From: Clostridia bacterium | GTDB taxonomy: Bacteria > Bacillota > Clostridia > Christensenellales > Aristaeellaceae | Direction of reading: 5' to 3' | Length of the DNA stretch: 42,450 nucleotides | Assembly (NCBI GenBank): GCA_017448975.1 | Contig: JAFSKN010000053.1 | Location: 1 to 42,450, forward strand | In this document: piece after piece, positions 15,070 to 24,196 of the stretch | How positions within the stretch are numbered: the stretch's first letter is position 1 | Layout of the letters: every line of letters starts with the position of its first letter | The notes under the pieces: generated by a model | The model's database searches: none | What the model saw: only the letters and a program-made list of their open reading frames with translations | Told to the model about the DNA's origin: nothing | Translations under genes and position numbers: made by a program

Positions 15070-15771
15070 TTATTCTTTCCGCGGGTCGATCCACTTGACC
15101 GCGCCGTCTTCCGCCTTAAAGCGTCCATAGGTGCCCAGGTTCTTTTCGTAGGCTTCCGCCGCGGGCACGCCCTTCTTGATGGCGTCCATCATCTTGCCCA
15201 CGCTCAGGAACTGATAGCCGCACACCTGATCGTCTTTATCGAGGGCCATCTTGACCACGTAGCCTTCGGTCATTTCCAGGTAGCGGGTGCCCTTGGCCTT
15301 GGTGCCGTACATGGTGCCCACCATGGAGCGCAGGCCCTTGCCTAAGTCTTCCAGACCGGCGCCCACGCGCAGGCCGTCGTCAGAGAAAGCGGACTGGGTG
15401 CGGCCGTACACGATCTGCAGGAACAGTTCCCGCATGGCGGTGTTGATGGCGTCGCACACCAGGTCGGTATTCAGGGCTTCTAAGATGGTTTTGCCGGGCA
15501 GGATCTCGCTGGCCATAGCGGCGGAGTGGGTCATGCCGGAGCAGCCGATGGTTTCCACCAGCGCTTCTTCGATCACGCCGTTCTTCACGTTCAGGCTCAG
15601 CTTGCAGGCGCCCTGCTGGGGAGCGCACCAGCCGATGCCGTGGGTATAACCGGAGATGTCCTTGATTTCCTTGGCCTGAATCCATTTTCCTTCTTCAGGG
15701 ATCGGAGCGGGGCCATGGTTCGGGCCTTTTGCAACACAAACCATGTCTTCAACTTCCTTCGTGTATTGCAT
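15070..15771 (-). CDS. NifU/IscU-like iron-sulfur cluster assembly scaffold
   Basis: 233 residues, longer than IscU (~130). Conserved scaffold features are present: WCAPQQGACKLSLNVKNGVI, then ETIGCSGMTHSAAMASEILPG, and GKTILEALN, with cysteines at the ligand positions. It has a C-terminal extension of ~80 residues (YLEMTEGYVVKMALDKDDQV onward) not found in IscU. It probably builds or carries a cluster for transfer to an apo-protein, perhaps with the GGGtGRT partner encoded next. The start at 15771 follows AGGAGGAGAA. Its promoter faces away from rubrerythrin, so the two cofactor-related genes share a 222-bp divergent region. Confidence 0.85.
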   Translation of the reverse strand: MQYTKEVEDMVCVAKGPNHGPAPIPEEGKWIQAKEIKDISGYTHGIGWCAPQQGACKLSLNVKNGVIEEALVETIGCSGMTHSAAMASEILPGKTILEALNTDLVCDAINTAMRELFLQIVYGRTQSAFSDDGLRVGAGLEDLGKGLRSMVGTMYGTKAKGTRYLEMTEGYVVKMALDKDDQVCGYQFLSVGKMMDAIKKGVPAAEAYEKNLGTYGRFKAEDGAVKWIDPRKE

Positions 15772-15817
15772 GTGACTGTTCTCCTCCTGTTCAGTTCATA
15801 TTCTTGAAAACCAATTC

Positions 15818-15847
15818 AGTATACCATATCCGGGCGGTAATCCGCAA
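15818..15847 (-). promoter_or_regulatory. Promoter of the scaffold-GGGtGRT unit
   Basis: On the minus strand TTGCGG (15842-15847) and TATACT (15818-15823) are 18 bp apart, 47 bp before the start codon at 15771. I could not find a convincing plus-strand promoter for rubrerythrin in the same gap. Confidence 0.6.
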
Positions 15848-15993
15848 CTGTTTTTTTAACCCACTTGCCTCTGAAAAAAGCATAAAAACCTTCATTTTCG
15901 CGGAATTTAAAAAGGGAAAACGCGCTTGTCCATCGAATGATACATCTATCCGGCGGCCGCGGAAGACAGCGGCGAAGAAAAGGAGGAGCCATC

Positions 15994-16527
15994 ATGGAAT
16001 TGAAAGGCAGCAAAACCGAACAGAACCTGCGCGACGCGTTCGCGGGGGAGAGCCAGGCCCGCAACAAGTACACCTATTTCGCCTCCAAGGCCAAGAAGGA
16101 AGGCTATGTGCAGATTTCCAACCTGTTCCTGGAAACGGCGGACAACGAAAAGGAACACGCCAAAATCTGGTTCAAGCTCTTAGGCGGCATCGGCACCACG
16201 GCGGAAAACCTGCTGGCGGCGGCGGAGGGCGAAAATTTTGAGTGGACCGATATGTACGCCCGGTTTGCCAAGGAAGCCCGGGAAGAGGGCTTTGAGGATA
16301 TCGCCAAGCTGTTCGATGGCGTCGGGGCCATCGAAAAAGAGCATGAGGAACGCTACCGCAAACTCCTTGCCAACGTGCAGGGCGGCCTGGTGTTCTCCAA
16401 GGACGGGGATATGATCTGGCAGTGCGCCAACTGCGGCCACATCGTGGTGGGCAAGCAGGCTCCCGAGGTGTGCCCCGTATGCGCGCATCCCCAGGCGTAT
16501 TTCCAGGTGAAAGCGGAAAACTACTGA
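15994..16527 (+). CDS. rbr: Rubrerythrin
   Basis: 177 residues. The N-terminal ferritin-like four-helix domain carries the di-iron ligands in [30 protein letters not shown] and [10 protein letters not shown]. The C-terminal rubredoxin-like domain has the Fe-Cys4 site CANCGH and CPVCAHPQ. Rubrerythrin reduces hydrogen peroxide with electrons from NADH via rubredoxin-type partners and is a main peroxide defence of anaerobes. The start at ATG 15994 has AGGAGG upstream (15981-15986). It lies divergent to the iron-sulfur scaffold gene, consistent with shared oxidative-stress or iron context, although no PerR box was recognised. Confidence 0.96.
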   Translation: MELKGSKTEQNLRDAFAGESQARNKYTYFASKAKKEGYVQISNLFLETADNEKEHAKIWFKLLGGIGTTAENLLAAAEGENFEWTDMYARFAKEAREEGFEDIAKLFDGVGAIEKEHEERYRKLLANVQGGLVFSKDGDMIWQCANCGHIVVGKQAPEVCPVCAHPQAYFQVKAENY

Positions 16528-16574
16528 GACCGTTTTCGCCCGGTCATTTCGGGTGCTGGCGACAGCCTCCAATT

Positions 16575-16606
16575 CCCCTGCGATTTTACAAGCAGGGGTT
16601 TTTTAT
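16575..16606 (+). terminator. Intrinsic terminator after rubrerythrin
   Basis: CCCCTGC (16575-16581) pairs with GCAGGGG (16592-16598), followed by TTTTTTATT. Confidence 0.85.
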
Positions 16607-16644
16607 TGCCGGAATTGACGAATTGTAAAATGTTTCCCGTCCTC

Positions 16645-16673
16645 TTGTTCCGCTTCGGCTGCGCGGGTATAAT
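16645..16673 (+). promoter_or_regulatory. Promoter of the secreted protein gene at 16725
   Basis: TTGTTC (16645-16650) and a perfect TATAAT (16668-16673) are separated by 17 bp. Confidence 0.7.
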
Positions 16674-16724
16674 GGAAATGGATTGCCACAGCTTGCAGAA
16701 TCACCCAGAAGGAGGATGCCGCAA

Positions 16725-18479
16725 ATGAAAAAAGTTTTATGTCTTTTGCTGTGCCTGATGCTGGCGCTGGCCGCGCCCCTTTCCGCCCTTTCGGAATCCC
16801 AATCCTGGCTGCTGCCCTTCATCAAGCGTGGGGACGCCGTGCAATCGGGCGAAGCCGTCGTGACCCTTCATATGGACCCGGAAGCGGTGCGGGCCGTCAT
16901 CGACTGGTATTACAGCATGCAGTTGGAATCCTACGAGGAATTGGCGAAGTCCTGGGCCGCGTACTATGAGGAACAAGGGGAGGCGACCGGGGAAGCAGAT
17001 TATTATGATTCCTTCATAAAATCCGCGAAACAATCCCTGAACACCACCCGAGCCACAATCAAAGCCTATCTCCCCGGCGCCGCCGCCCTGGCGGACGCTT
17101 CGGAGATCCTGGTTCATTCAGGAGAAAACCTTTCCGCCTGGGAATACCGGGTGGACGGCAAACCCTGGTTCACCCTGAACCTGATCGTCCGGCCCGAGGA
17201 AGGGGACGTGCTGCTGACCAGCGATCTGTTCCCTTCCTGCGTCCTGAGCCTCCCTCAGAGCGGCGCGACGGCCGAAGCTTCCGGTCAATCGGTTCAGAAG
17301 CTGCTGGCGCTCTGGCAGGAGCTGATGGCCACCCTGCCCGATTACGAGGGCTTCGATCTTCTGGGCCAGGTTTATGAAGCGGAGGTTCAAGCCCTGCGTC
17401 TGCTGGAAGCGGAAGGGCTGGCCCATTGGGAAGGGGACGCCCTGGTGTATGAACGCACCGTTTCCCTGCCCGGCGCGTATGATTCCATCCCGGACGAAGC
17501 GGAGGATGCCCTGTATGAGCGCCGGGCTCTGGACGTGGACGAACGGGTGTACACGCTTTACGACCTGACCGCGCCGCTGCGGACACCCGCTTCATTGTCT
17601 GTGACTTACGATTTTTGGGAGCAGGAAGCAGCGTCGAACGCCCTGTTCATGCTCGGGGAGAACGCTACGGATGAAGAATACCGGAACGCCTACAACGAGT
17701 ACATGCGCCTGATATACAAAAACCGCACGGAGACCACCACCCAAACCCGGCGCGTCACGCTGGAAAACGGCGAAATCACCAACGAAACCACCGTCACGGT
17801 TTCCACCCATTATGAACCCCTCATCGACGAAACGGGCACACTGGAAAAGCTGAAGGAAATGTACAAGGAGCGTTACGGCTATTCTCTTTCCGGCTTTACC
17901 GACTATGAAACCACAAACAGTTTCGTTTCGCGGCACACCCCCACCGCCTATGAATATCACCGCGCGCCCACCGATTTTATGGAGGAAACCTTCCGCCTGG
18001 ATACCGGCGCGGAAAACGTGATCGTGTTCACTTATGAAACGATCTACCACAATTCCGGCGTCGAGGATGAGGTAATCACAGCGGAAGTGCGTTTGACCCG
18101 CACGGATGAAGGCCAGCAATGGACGGTGACCGCTCCCGTGCAAATGACGGCGGACGCGGAGCCGCTTCGCGTGACCCTGTCCCTGGATAACGACGTGACC
18201 CGGATGGACATGACCTTGTCCATGCTGGGCAAGGAATTGGGCAGCATCCGCGCGGAATACGCCTATTCGGAAGCATCCGCCGCCCTCCCGGACGTATCCG
18301 GCCTGACCGTGATTCCTTATGACGACACGGAAGCCATGAAGGCCCTGTACGCCGAGCTGCGCACAGTGGCCGTGCCCAAACTGACCAAACTGATTACCAC
18401 CGGCCTGCCCAAAGGGGCCAAGGGCCTGATCGTGCCCCTGCTGGCAGCGGTCGCTTCCCTGGGGCAGATCGGGAAATAA
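16725..18479 (+). CDS. Large secreted protein of unknown function
   Basis: 584 residues. The N-terminus MKKVLCLLLCLMLALAAPLS followed by ALSES is a Sec signal peptide; the cysteines within it are not in a lipobox, so the mature protein is probably soluble or wall-associated. The body is rich in acidic residues, with repeated Tyr/Glu-rich helical stretches and many T-T-x-T strands in the centre (EITNETTVTVSTHYE); I recognise no catalytic motif or known domain. The C-terminus (GLIVPLLAAVASLGQIGK) is mildly hydrophobic. GGAGG at 16710-16714 supports the ATG at 16725 over an ATG nine bases earlier. It has its own promoter and no close downstream partner. Confidence 0.7.
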   Translation: MKKVLCLLLCLMLALAAPLSALSESQSWLLPFIKRGDAVQSGEAVVTLHMDPEAVRAVIDWYYSMQLESYEELAKSWAAYYEEQGEATGEADYYDSFIKSAKQSLNTTRATIKAYLPGAAALADASEILVHSGENLSAWEYRVDGKPWFTLNLIVRPEEGDVLLTSDLFPSCVLSLPQSGATAEASGQSVQKLLALWQELMATLPDYEGFDLLGQVYEAEVQALRLLEAEGLAHWEGDALVYERTVSLPGAYDSIPDEAEDALYERRALDVDERVYTLYDLTAPLRTPASLSVTYDFWEQEAASNALFMLGENATDEEYRNAYNEYMRLIYKNRTETTTQTRRVTLENGEITNETTVTVSTHYEPLIDETGTLEKLKEMYKERYGYSLSGFTDYETTNSFVSRHTPTAYEYHRAPTDFMEETFRLDTGAENVIVFTYETIYHNSGVEDEVITAEVRLTRTDEGQQWTVTAPVQMTADAEPLRVTLSLDNDVTRMDMTLSMLGKELGSIRAEYAYSEASAALPDVSGLTVIPYDDTEAMKALYAELRTVAVPKLTKLITTGLPKGAKGLIVPLLAAVASLGQIGK

Positions 18480-18491
18480 TCAAATTATGTC

Positions 18492-18521
18492 TTGACATTC
18501 TCCGGCCTTTTCCTATATAAT
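18492..18521 (+). promoter_or_regulatory. Promoter of the tyrosine T-box unit
   Basis: TTGACA (18492-18497) and TATAAT (18516-18521), spacing 18 bp, precede the T-box leader. Confidence 0.8.
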
Positions 18522-18529
18522 GCCCCTAT

Positions 18530-18772
18530 GGCGATGACAGGATTCAGTAACCCGATCCAGGCGCGTTTTCAGAGAGCTTCCGGCCGGTGCAAGGAAGCAG
18601 CGCGGATCAGGCGAATTACCTCCCCGAGCCTCGGCCCTGAAAGATTTTTCCGCGTAGGGGCCGCCGGCGCGCCGGTTACAGCGCAAGCGAGGGCAGGGGT
18701 TTCTTTCCCTGCCGAACGGAAGTGGTACAGCGATCATCCGCCTTCCCCCTAATCAGGGTGGAGGCGGGTTTT
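18530..18772 (+). promoter_or_regulatory. T-box leader, predicted tyrosine-specific
   Basis: The Stem I distal motif AGAGAGCTTCC...GGAAG (about 18572-18598) is followed by a specifier region with TAC at 18617-18619 and the conserved CCGAGCC (18624-18630). The T-box sequence AAGTGGTACAGCG is at 18720-18732, with the tRNA acceptor-pairing TGGT. The terminator stem is CCGCCT (18738-18743) with AGGCGG (18762-18767) plus four T. Uncharged tRNA-Tyr would stabilise the antiterminator and turn on the aminotransferase and tyrS. The codon reading is supported by tyrS downstream and by alignment to the second T-box at 34125. The usual ACCGCG is ACAGCG here. Confidence 0.88.
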
Positions 18773-18789
18773 CAGTTTGCCTTGCAAAC

Positions 18790-18910
18790 AGTGTGGAGTG
18801 TGAAGTGCGGAGATTGGAGTGACAAAATGATTTCCGCTTTGCATATTTCAATTGGCTGGTTGTTTTTTCACTTGATAGAACTCCACACTCTGCTCTCCAC
18901 ACTCCACACT
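18790..18910. repeat. Inverted repeat family B, copy B2
   Basis: The left arm (18790-18822) begins AGTGTGGAGTGTG and pairs imperfectly with the right arm (18881-18910). It lies between the T-box terminator and the aminotransferase start (34 bp downstream), so it is part of the read-through mRNA leader. Confidence 0.75.
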
Positions 18911-18944
18911 TTGGTTTTATCGTTCTCAAAAAGGAGGTAAAAGC

Positions 18945-20135
18945 ATGGATATCCAGAATCTAAAGTTCGCCAGCCGTTTCGACGGCATTTCCGGCAGCGC
19001 CATCCGGGAAATTTTCAAGCTGCTGGCCGTGCCGGGCATGATTTCCTTCGCCGGGGGCAATCCTTCCTTAAGCGCCCTGCCGGACGAACAGTGCGCCGAG
19101 CTGGCAAAAGAATTGCTGCTGGACAAGGGCAAGGTTTTGCTGCAATACGGGGCCACGGAGGGCTACGCGCCCCTCAGGGAAAGCCTGGTGCCCTATTTGA
19201 AGGACCGGTTCTCCTTTGAATGCAAGGCGGATGAAATTCTGCCCGTTACCGGCTCCACCCAGGCCATGGACCTGCTCTGCAAGGCCCTGATCGACCCCGG
19301 CGACAAGGTGGTGGTGGAGAACCCCACCTTCCTGGGCAACATGCAGGCCATCCGCCTGTATCAGGCGCAGCTGGTGCCTGTGGACAGCGACGACGACGGC
19401 ATCAGGGTGGACGACCTGGAGGAAGTGTTCAAAAAGGAACACCCCAAGATGCTCTACATCATCCCCACCTTCCAGAATCCCACGGGCCGCACCCTCTCCC
19501 TGGAACGCCGGAAGAAAATCGCCGCCCTGGCCTCCCAATACGGCGTGGTGGTGGCGGAGGACGACCCCTACCGCGACCTGCGCTACACCGGGCAGGAGCT
19601 TCCCTCCATCAAGTCCTTTGATACGGAAGGCTGGGTGGCCTTCATGGGCAGCTTCTCCAAGGTCATTTCTCCCGGCCTGCGCGTGGGCTTCTTAGCCGCC
19701 AACCCGGCCCTGCTTCGCAAGTGCGTCATCGGCAAGCAGAGCAGCGATGTGCACACCGCCAACCTAAGCCAGGCCATCGTGGACGCCTACCTGCGCCGGA
19801 ACCTGCTCATGCCCCACGTGGAAGAAATCTGCAAGGGCTATGCCCGGCAGATGAACACCATGCTGGGTCTGCTCGCCAAGTGCGGGGGGGTGGCCCGATA
19901 TACCAAGCCCGAAGGGGGCCTGTTCATCTTTGCGGAATTGAAAGACGGCATGGACGCCCTGAAGCTGCTCATGAAGTGCGTGGACAAGGGCGTGGCCTAC
20001 GTGCCCGGCACCCACTTCTATCCGGGCGGCGGCCATGAAAACACCTTCCGCCTGAACTTTTCCATGTGCACCGTGGAGCAGATCGAGAAGGGCATGGGGC
20101 TGATGAACGAAGTATTTTCGGAAAACGAAAAATGA
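18945..20135 (+). CDS. PLP-dependent aminotransferase (class I/II), probably aromatic
   Basis: 396 residues, fold type I aminotransferase of the LysN/2-aminoadipate group related to MocR C-terminal domains. Visible: GNPSLSALP at the substrate site, [28 protein letters not shown], the DDPY motif (residues ~207-210) and the PLP lysine in [14 protein letters not shown]. Because it sits behind a tyrosine T-box and 17 bp before tyrS, its likely job is the last step of tyrosine/phenylalanine synthesis (hydroxyphenylpyruvate to tyrosine) or salvage; that substrate is inferred from context, not residues. The start has AAGGAGG close upstream. Its stop overlaps an ATG at 20132, but tyrS more likely starts at 20153. 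Confidence 0.88.
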   Translation: MDIQNLKFASRFDGISGSAIREIFKLLAVPGMISFAGGNPSLSALPDEQCAELAKELLLDKGKVLLQYGATEGYAPLRESLVPYLKDRFSFECKADEILPVTGSTQAMDLLCKALIDPGDKVVVENPTFLGNMQAIRLYQAQLVPVDSDDDGIRVDDLEEVFKKEHPKMLYIIPTFQNPTGRTLSLERRKKIAALASQYGVVVAEDDPYRDLRYTGQELPSIKSFDTEGWVAFMGSFSKVISPGLRVGFLAANPALLRKCVIGKQSSDVHTANLSQAIVDAYLRRNLLMPHVEEICKGYARQMNTMLGLLAKCGGVARYTKPEGGLFIFAELKDGMDALKLLMKCVDKGVAYVPGTHFYPGGGHENTFRLNFSMCTVEQIEKGMGLMNEVFSENEK

Positions 20136-20152
20136 GTGTGGAGGATACAATT

Positions 20153-21376
20153 ATGCAGAATGTTCTTGACACCCTGCGCGAGCGGGGATTCTTAGCCCAG
20201 ATCACCTTTGAGGACGAACTCTACAAGCAGCTGGAAAAAGAGCCCACCGTGTTTTACGTGGGCTTTGACCCCACCGCCACTTCCCTGCACTTCGGGCACT
20301 TCATCCCCATCATCGCCATGGCCCACATGCAGCGGGCGGGCCACATCCCGATCGCTTTGGTGGGCGGCGGCACCGCCATGATCGGCGACCCCAGCGGCAA
20401 AACCGACATGCGCAAGATGATGACCGTGGAAACCATCGACCAGAACGTGGCCTGCATCAAAAAGCAGATGGAGCGCTTCATCGAGTTCGGCACGGGCAAG
20501 GCCATGATCGTCAACAACGCCGACTGGATCCGCACGCTCGGCTACATGGATTTCCTGCGCGACGTGGGCGCGCTCTTCTCCGTCAACCGCATGCTCACCG
20601 CCGAATGCTACAAGCAGCGCTTGGAGCGGGGTCTCACCTTCCTGGAATTCAACTACATGCTCATGCAAAGCTACGATTTCCTGCAATTGTTCAAAAAATA
20701 CAATTGCCGTTTGCAGATGGGCGGCGACGACCAGTGGAGCAACATGCTGGCCGGGGCCGACCTGATCCGCCGCAAGGAACGGGAAGCCGCCTTCGCCTGC
20801 ACCTTCAAGCTCCTTATGAATCACGAGGGCAAGAAGATGGGCAAGACGGAAAAGGGCGCGCTGTGGCTGGACGCCAATCTCTGCTCCCCCTACGACTTCT
20901 ACCAGTACTGGCGGAACGTGGACGATTCCGACGTGGAAAAGTGCCTGAGCCTCCTCACCTTCCTGCCCATGGACGAGGTGAAGCGCCTCTCCGCCTTAGA
21001 GGGCAGCGCCATCAACGAAGCCAAGAAGGTGCTGGCCTTCGAGGCTACCCGGCTGGTTCACGGCGAGGAAGAAGCCCAGAAAGCCCAGCTGGCCGCGGCT
21101 GCATTGTTCGGCGGCGGCGCGGCGGCGGATGTGCCCACCTATGAGTGGACCCAGGCCCAAATGGCCGAGGACAACCGCCTCACCACCCTCCTGAACCTCT
21201 GCGGCCTGTGCACCTCCAAGGGCGACGCCCGCAAACAGGTGCAGCAGAACGCCGTCGCCATCAACGACAGCAAGGTCACCGACGTGGACATGGTCATTAC
21301 CCCCGACATGATCCCTACCGACGGCATCCTGCTCCGCAAGGGCAAGAAGAACTACTGCCGCGTGGTATTGAAGTAA
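20153..21376 (+). CDS. tyrS: Tyrosyl-tRNA synthetase
   Basis: 407 residues, normal for bacterial TyrRS. The class I HIGH motif appears as HFGHF in [13 protein letters not shown], the tyrosine-binding motif as [20 protein letters not shown], and the KMSKS loop as [14 protein letters not shown]. The C-terminal S4-like RNA-binding domain (~345-407) includes [15 protein letters not shown]. The enzyme charges tRNA-Tyr in the cytosol. GGAGG at 20140-20144 selects the ATG at 20153; an ATG at 20132 overlapping the previous stop has no ribosome binding site. Expression depends on the T-box at 18530. A hairpin with GGGACTG/CAGTCCC follows at about 21392-21427, without a T run. Confidence 0.96.
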   Translation: MQNVLDTLRERGFLAQITFEDELYKQLEKEPTVFYVGFDPTATSLHFGHFIPIIAMAHMQRAGHIPIALVGGGTAMIGDPSGKTDMRKMMTVETIDQNVACIKKQMERFIEFGTGKAMIVNNADWIRTLGYMDFLRDVGALFSVNRMLTAECYKQRLERGLTFLEFNYMLMQSYDFLQLFKKYNCRLQMGGDDQWSNMLAGADLIRRKEREAAFACTFKLLMNHEGKKMGKTEKGALWLDANLCSPYDFYQYWRNVDDSDVEKCLSLLTFLPMDEVKRLSALEGSAINEAKKVLAFEATRLVHGEEEAQKAQLAAAALFGGGAAADVPTYEWTQAQMAEDNRLTTLLNLCGLCTSKGDARKQVQQNAVAINDSKVTDVDMVITPDMIPTDGILLRKGKKNYCRVVLK

Positions 21377-21469
21377 TGATTCTAAGCGAGAGGGACTGTT
21401 GCGGAAGGATAAAATCTGCAGCAGTCCCTTCGCCGTACCCTCCCGTAGGTTATTCGCCGAAAAAAACTC

Positions 21470-21498
21470 TTTACTTTTGATAATTTATGTGTTATCAT
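21470..21498 (+). promoter_or_regulatory. HigBA promoter with overlapping operator palindrome
   Basis: TTTACT (21470-21475) and TATCAT (21493-21498) are 17 bp apart. The inverted repeat TGATAA (21478-21483) and TTATCA (21492-21497) overlaps the -10, the expected place for autorepression by the HTH antitoxin. Confidence 0.6.
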
Positions 21499-21523
21499 TG
21501 GGACGTACAGAAGAGGCTGAACG

Positions 21524-21883
21524 ATGCATCAAATTATTTTCTATGTTGACCGTCAAGGCAGATCGCCGCTTCTTGATTATTTTGCGGAATTGGAGACAAG
21601 CAAGAGCAAGGACAGCCGAATCAAGCTGAACAAAATCCGCGAATATGTGAAAGCGCTGGCTATCAACGGAACCTATCTTCCGGAAAAGTATGCGAAACAC
21701 CTGGACGGGGAAATATGGGAATTAAGGCCCATTCATGATCGCATTCTGTTTGCGGGATGGACAAACGGTGCATTCGTTCTTCTCCATAGCTTTGTGAAAA
21801 AGACGCAAAAAACCCCAAAACGAGAGATAGAGCAGGCAAAACGCGAATTGTTGGATTTCAAGGCAAGGGAGGGAAAGACATGA
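21524..21883 (+). CDS. HigB/RelE-type toxin (Gp49-like family)
   Basis: 119 residues. Features of the phage-derived Gp49-like/HigB RelE superfamily: an N-terminal strand MHQIIFYVDRQGRSPLLDYF, then GEIWELRPIHDRILFAGW (the ELR and R residues typical of ribosome-dependent mRNases) and LLHSFVKKTQKTPKREIEQA. It would cleave mRNA on the ribosome when freed from its antitoxin. Toxin-first order and a 4-bp overlap with the HTH gene (ATGA) are typical of HigBA. AT-richer than surrounding genes, suggesting acquisition. Confidence 0.88.
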   Translation: MHQIIFYVDRQGRSPLLDYFAELETSKSKDSRIKLNKIREYVKALAINGTYLPEKYAKHLDGEIWELRPIHDRILFAGWTNGAFVLLHSFVKKTQKTPKREIEQAKRELLDFKAREGKT

Positions 21884-22170
21884 ACTATACCAAGGGAGGC
21901 TTCCCCATTTGGGATGATGACTTTGACCGTGAGCACTTCACCCCTGAAGAAATCGCGGAGAGCGATCTTCACGCCGCGCTGATTACCGCCCTTATTCACG
22001 CAAGGCAGGAACAGGGGCTCAGCCAACGGCAGCTCGAAGAAATCAGCGGTGTGAAGCAGCCCCAGATTGCAAGGATGGAAAAGGGAAACGCCAACCCTCA
22101 GCTTGACACCCTCTTGAAGGTGCTTGCGGCCATGGGAAAAACACTTGCGATCGTCCCTATTAAGGGATAA
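21880..22170 (+). CDS. HigA-type HTH antitoxin
   Basis: 96 residues. A ~30-residue acidic N-terminus (WDDDFDREHFTPEEIAESDL) probably contacts the toxin; an XRE helix-turn-helix follows (ARQEQGLSQRQLEEISGVKQ, then QIARMEKGNANPQLDTLLKV). It neutralises the toxin and represses the shared promoter, where the TGATAA/TTATCA palindrome lies. It overlaps the toxin gene by 4 bp. Confidence 0.88.
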   Translation: MNYTKGGFPIWDDDFDREHFTPEEIAESDLHAALITALIHARQEQGLSQRQLEEISGVKQPQIARMEKGNANPQLDTLLKVLAAMGKTLAIVPIKG

Positions 22171-22198
22171 AAGATTGAATATTTCGGGGAGCATTTTC

Positions 22199-22837
22199 AT
22201 GCCCGGCGATTACAAAACATTAAAGCAATCCGCCCACGATGAATTCATCGTGAACAAAAGCCGCTTCATCGGCTACGCCGCCCCCTGCCAAAGCGAGGAG
22301 GAGGCGCTTGCCTTTTTAAAGACCATCCGGGAAAAGCACCGGGACGCCACCCACAACTGCTACGCCTACGTGATCGGGGAAAACGCGGGCGTCATGCGGT
22401 ATTCCGACGATGGTGAGCCGGGCGGCACCGCGGGCCTGCCCATGATGGAAGTGCTCAAAAGCCGGGGCGTGGTGAACTGCTGCGCGGTCGTTACCCGCTA
22501 CTTCGGCGGGGTGCTCTTGGGCGCGGGGGGCCTGGTGCGGGCCTATACGAAGGGCTGCGCCATCGCTCTGGACGCCGCCCAGGTGGTCGTCATGCAGCTT
22601 TCCCAAAAGCTGCTGCTGGACGTGCCCTATCCCCTCTGGGACCGCGTGAGCCACACCATGAAAAGCCTGCCGGTTTTGATCGAGGAAACCCGGTTCGGCG
22701 CCTCCGTGGAAGCCACGGTGCTGGTGCGCGTTAAGGATTTGGAAGACGTGACCCAGAAGCTCACCGCCCTCACCGACGCCAAAGCCGAATGGCTGGCCCT
22801 GGACGAGCTGCATTACCCCTGGCCGGAGGAAGGCTGA
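22199..22837 (+). CDS. YigZ/IMPACT family protein
   Basis: 212 residues, the usual length for the YigZ (UPF0029) family. The N-terminal IMPACT domain contains the signature DATHNCYAYVIG, then RYSDDGEPGGTAGLPMMEVL and VVTRYFGGVLLGAGGLVRAY; the C-terminal ~70 residues form the EF-G-like ferredoxin fold domain (DUF1949). The biochemical role is unsettled; homology to eukaryotic IMPACT suggests a translation or nucleic-acid link. ATG at 22199 is preceded by GGGGAG. It follows the antitoxin by 28 bp and may share its transcript by read-through. Confidence 0.9.
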   Translation: MPGDYKTLKQSAHDEFIVNKSRFIGYAAPCQSEEEALAFLKTIREKHRDATHNCYAYVIGENAGVMRYSDDGEPGGTAGLPMMEVLKSRGVVNCCAVVTRYFGGVLLGAGGLVRAYTKGCAIALDAAQVVVMQLSQKLLLDVPYPLWDRVSHTMKSLPVLIEETRFGASVEATVLVRVKDLEDVTQKLTALTDAKAEWLALDELHYPWPEEG

Positions 22838-22873
22838 TTGCCAAGAAGCTCCCTGGCCCGGACACCCAGGAAC

Positions 22874-22968
22874 AGAGTGGAGAGTTGAGATACCGTTTGC
22901 CTGATATACGATCTCAACGTTGTCATCACCATATAAATCTCAACGCTCAACTCTGCGCTCTCAACGCT
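22874..22968. repeat. Inverted repeat family B, copy B3
   Basis: The left arm AGAGTGGAGAGTTGAGAT (22874-22891) pairs imperfectly with 22937-22968. It ends 26 bp before the start codon of the CapA-like gene. Confidence 0.8.
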
Positions 22969-22994
22969 GAATAATTGATACAGGAGAATGTCTC

Positions 22995-24119
22995 ATGCTC
23001 AAAATCGTTTCCTTTTTCCTTGCGCTGGCGCTGCTGTGCGCCGCTCTGCCCGCCCTGGGCGAAACCATGACCGTCCCCGACGGGACCGCCACGCAGATCG
23101 TGATCACCTTCACCGGCGACTGCACCCTGGGCTGCGATCCCACCCAGCGGGGCCGGGACACGGGCTTTGAAGCCTATATTCAAAAGTACGGCTACGGCTA
23201 TCCCTTTGAAAAGGTGAAGCAGTATTTTGAGCAGGACGATCTCACCGTCATCAACCTGGAGGGCACCTTTTACAATTACGACGCGGACCTGAAACCCAAT
23301 TCCACCTATCATTTCCGCGGCCCCACGGACTATGTGAACATCCTGACCGAAGCCAGCATCGAAGCCTGCTCCCTGGGCAACAACCACATGATGGACTACG
23401 GCATTTCCGGCCTCCAGTCCACCATCCAGACCTTAGAGGACGCCGGCGTTCACTGGTTCGGCACCATCAACGAGGGTGTGGCGGAGCCCTACACCTTTGA
23501 GAAAGACGGCGTGAAAATCGGCTTTGTGTCCATTTACATTTCCGATTGGTGGGTGCCCGGCATGCCCACCGTCATCAAGGATCAGATTCAGGCCCTGAAA
23601 GACGGGGGCTGCAGCCTGGTCATCGCCTGCATGCACGGCGGCGTGGAATACGACACGCGCCATGACAAGAACCAGGAAAGAATGGCCGATCAGCTGATCC
23701 GTTACGGCGCGGAAATCGTGGTGGGCAACCATCCCCACTCCATTCAGGGCGTCCGGGACGTGAACGGAATTTGCACCCTGTGGAGCTTGGGCAATTTCTC
23801 CTTCGGCGGCAATTCCAGCGTGATCATCTCCCGGAAAAAAAGCCCCAATTACGGCAACATCAATCTCAATACCTTCCTGGCGCAGTTTACCCTTTCCTTT
23901 GACCAGAATGGGCGTTACCTGGGCCATCAATTGAACATTATCCCCTGCCATGTATCCGGTACGGCGGACTGCAACAATTATCAGCCCGTGCCCGTCACCG
24001 GCGCGGAAGCGGATCGGGTGATCAAAGCCATTCGGGACGATTCCTACCTCCGCAAGCTGAACCCCTTCGTGGAGGGCGTGGGCGCGGTGCAGGATTTCAT
24101 GCCCGCCGCGCAGCAATAA
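22995..24119 (+). CDS. Secreted CapA/PgsA-like metallophosphoesterase-fold protein
   Basis: 374 residues. The signal peptide MLKIVSFFLALALLCAALPA is followed by LGE. The rest is a complete CapA domain (PF09587, poly-gamma-glutamate capsule family): FTGDCTLGCD, TVINLEGTFYN, ACSLGNNHMMDYG, IACMHGGVEYDT, VVGNHPHSIQG and SLGNFSFGG, with metal-ligand Asp, Asn and His residues at the expected places. Some relatives take part in poly-gamma-glutamate export; most secreted clostridial members are uncharacterised. No pgsB/C genes are nearby, so a capsule role is not supported. The start has AGGAG upstream, and a family B inverted repeat occupies its leader. Confidence 0.88.
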   Translation: MLKIVSFFLALALLCAALPALGETMTVPDGTATQIVITFTGDCTLGCDPTQRGRDTGFEAYIQKYGYGYPFEKVKQYFEQDDLTVINLEGTFYNYDADLKPNSTYHFRGPTDYVNILTEASIEACSLGNNHMMDYGISGLQSTIQTLEDAGVHWFGTINEGVAEPYTFEKDGVKIGFVSIYISDWWVPGMPTVIKDQIQALKDGGCSLVIACMHGGVEYDTRHDKNQERMADQLIRYGAEIVVGNHPHSIQGVRDVNGICTLWSLGNFSFGGNSSVIISRKKSPNYGNINLNTFLAQFTLSFDQNGRYLGHQLNIIPCHVSGTADCNNYQPVPVTGAEADRVIKAIRDDSYLRKLNPFVEGVGAVQDFMPAAQQ

Positions 24120-24131
24120 CCTCGCTGGGGT

Positions 24132-24160
24132 TTGACTTTTTCCGCCCGGAAACGTATAAT
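24132..24160 (+). promoter_or_regulatory. Promoter of hprK-glk
   Basis: TTGACT (24132-24137) and TATAAT (24155-24160) with 17-bp spacing, 37 bp before the hprK start codon. Confidence 0.8.
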
Positions 24161-24196
24161 AAGCAAGGGAAACCTGTAACGGCTGGAGGCTTTTTT

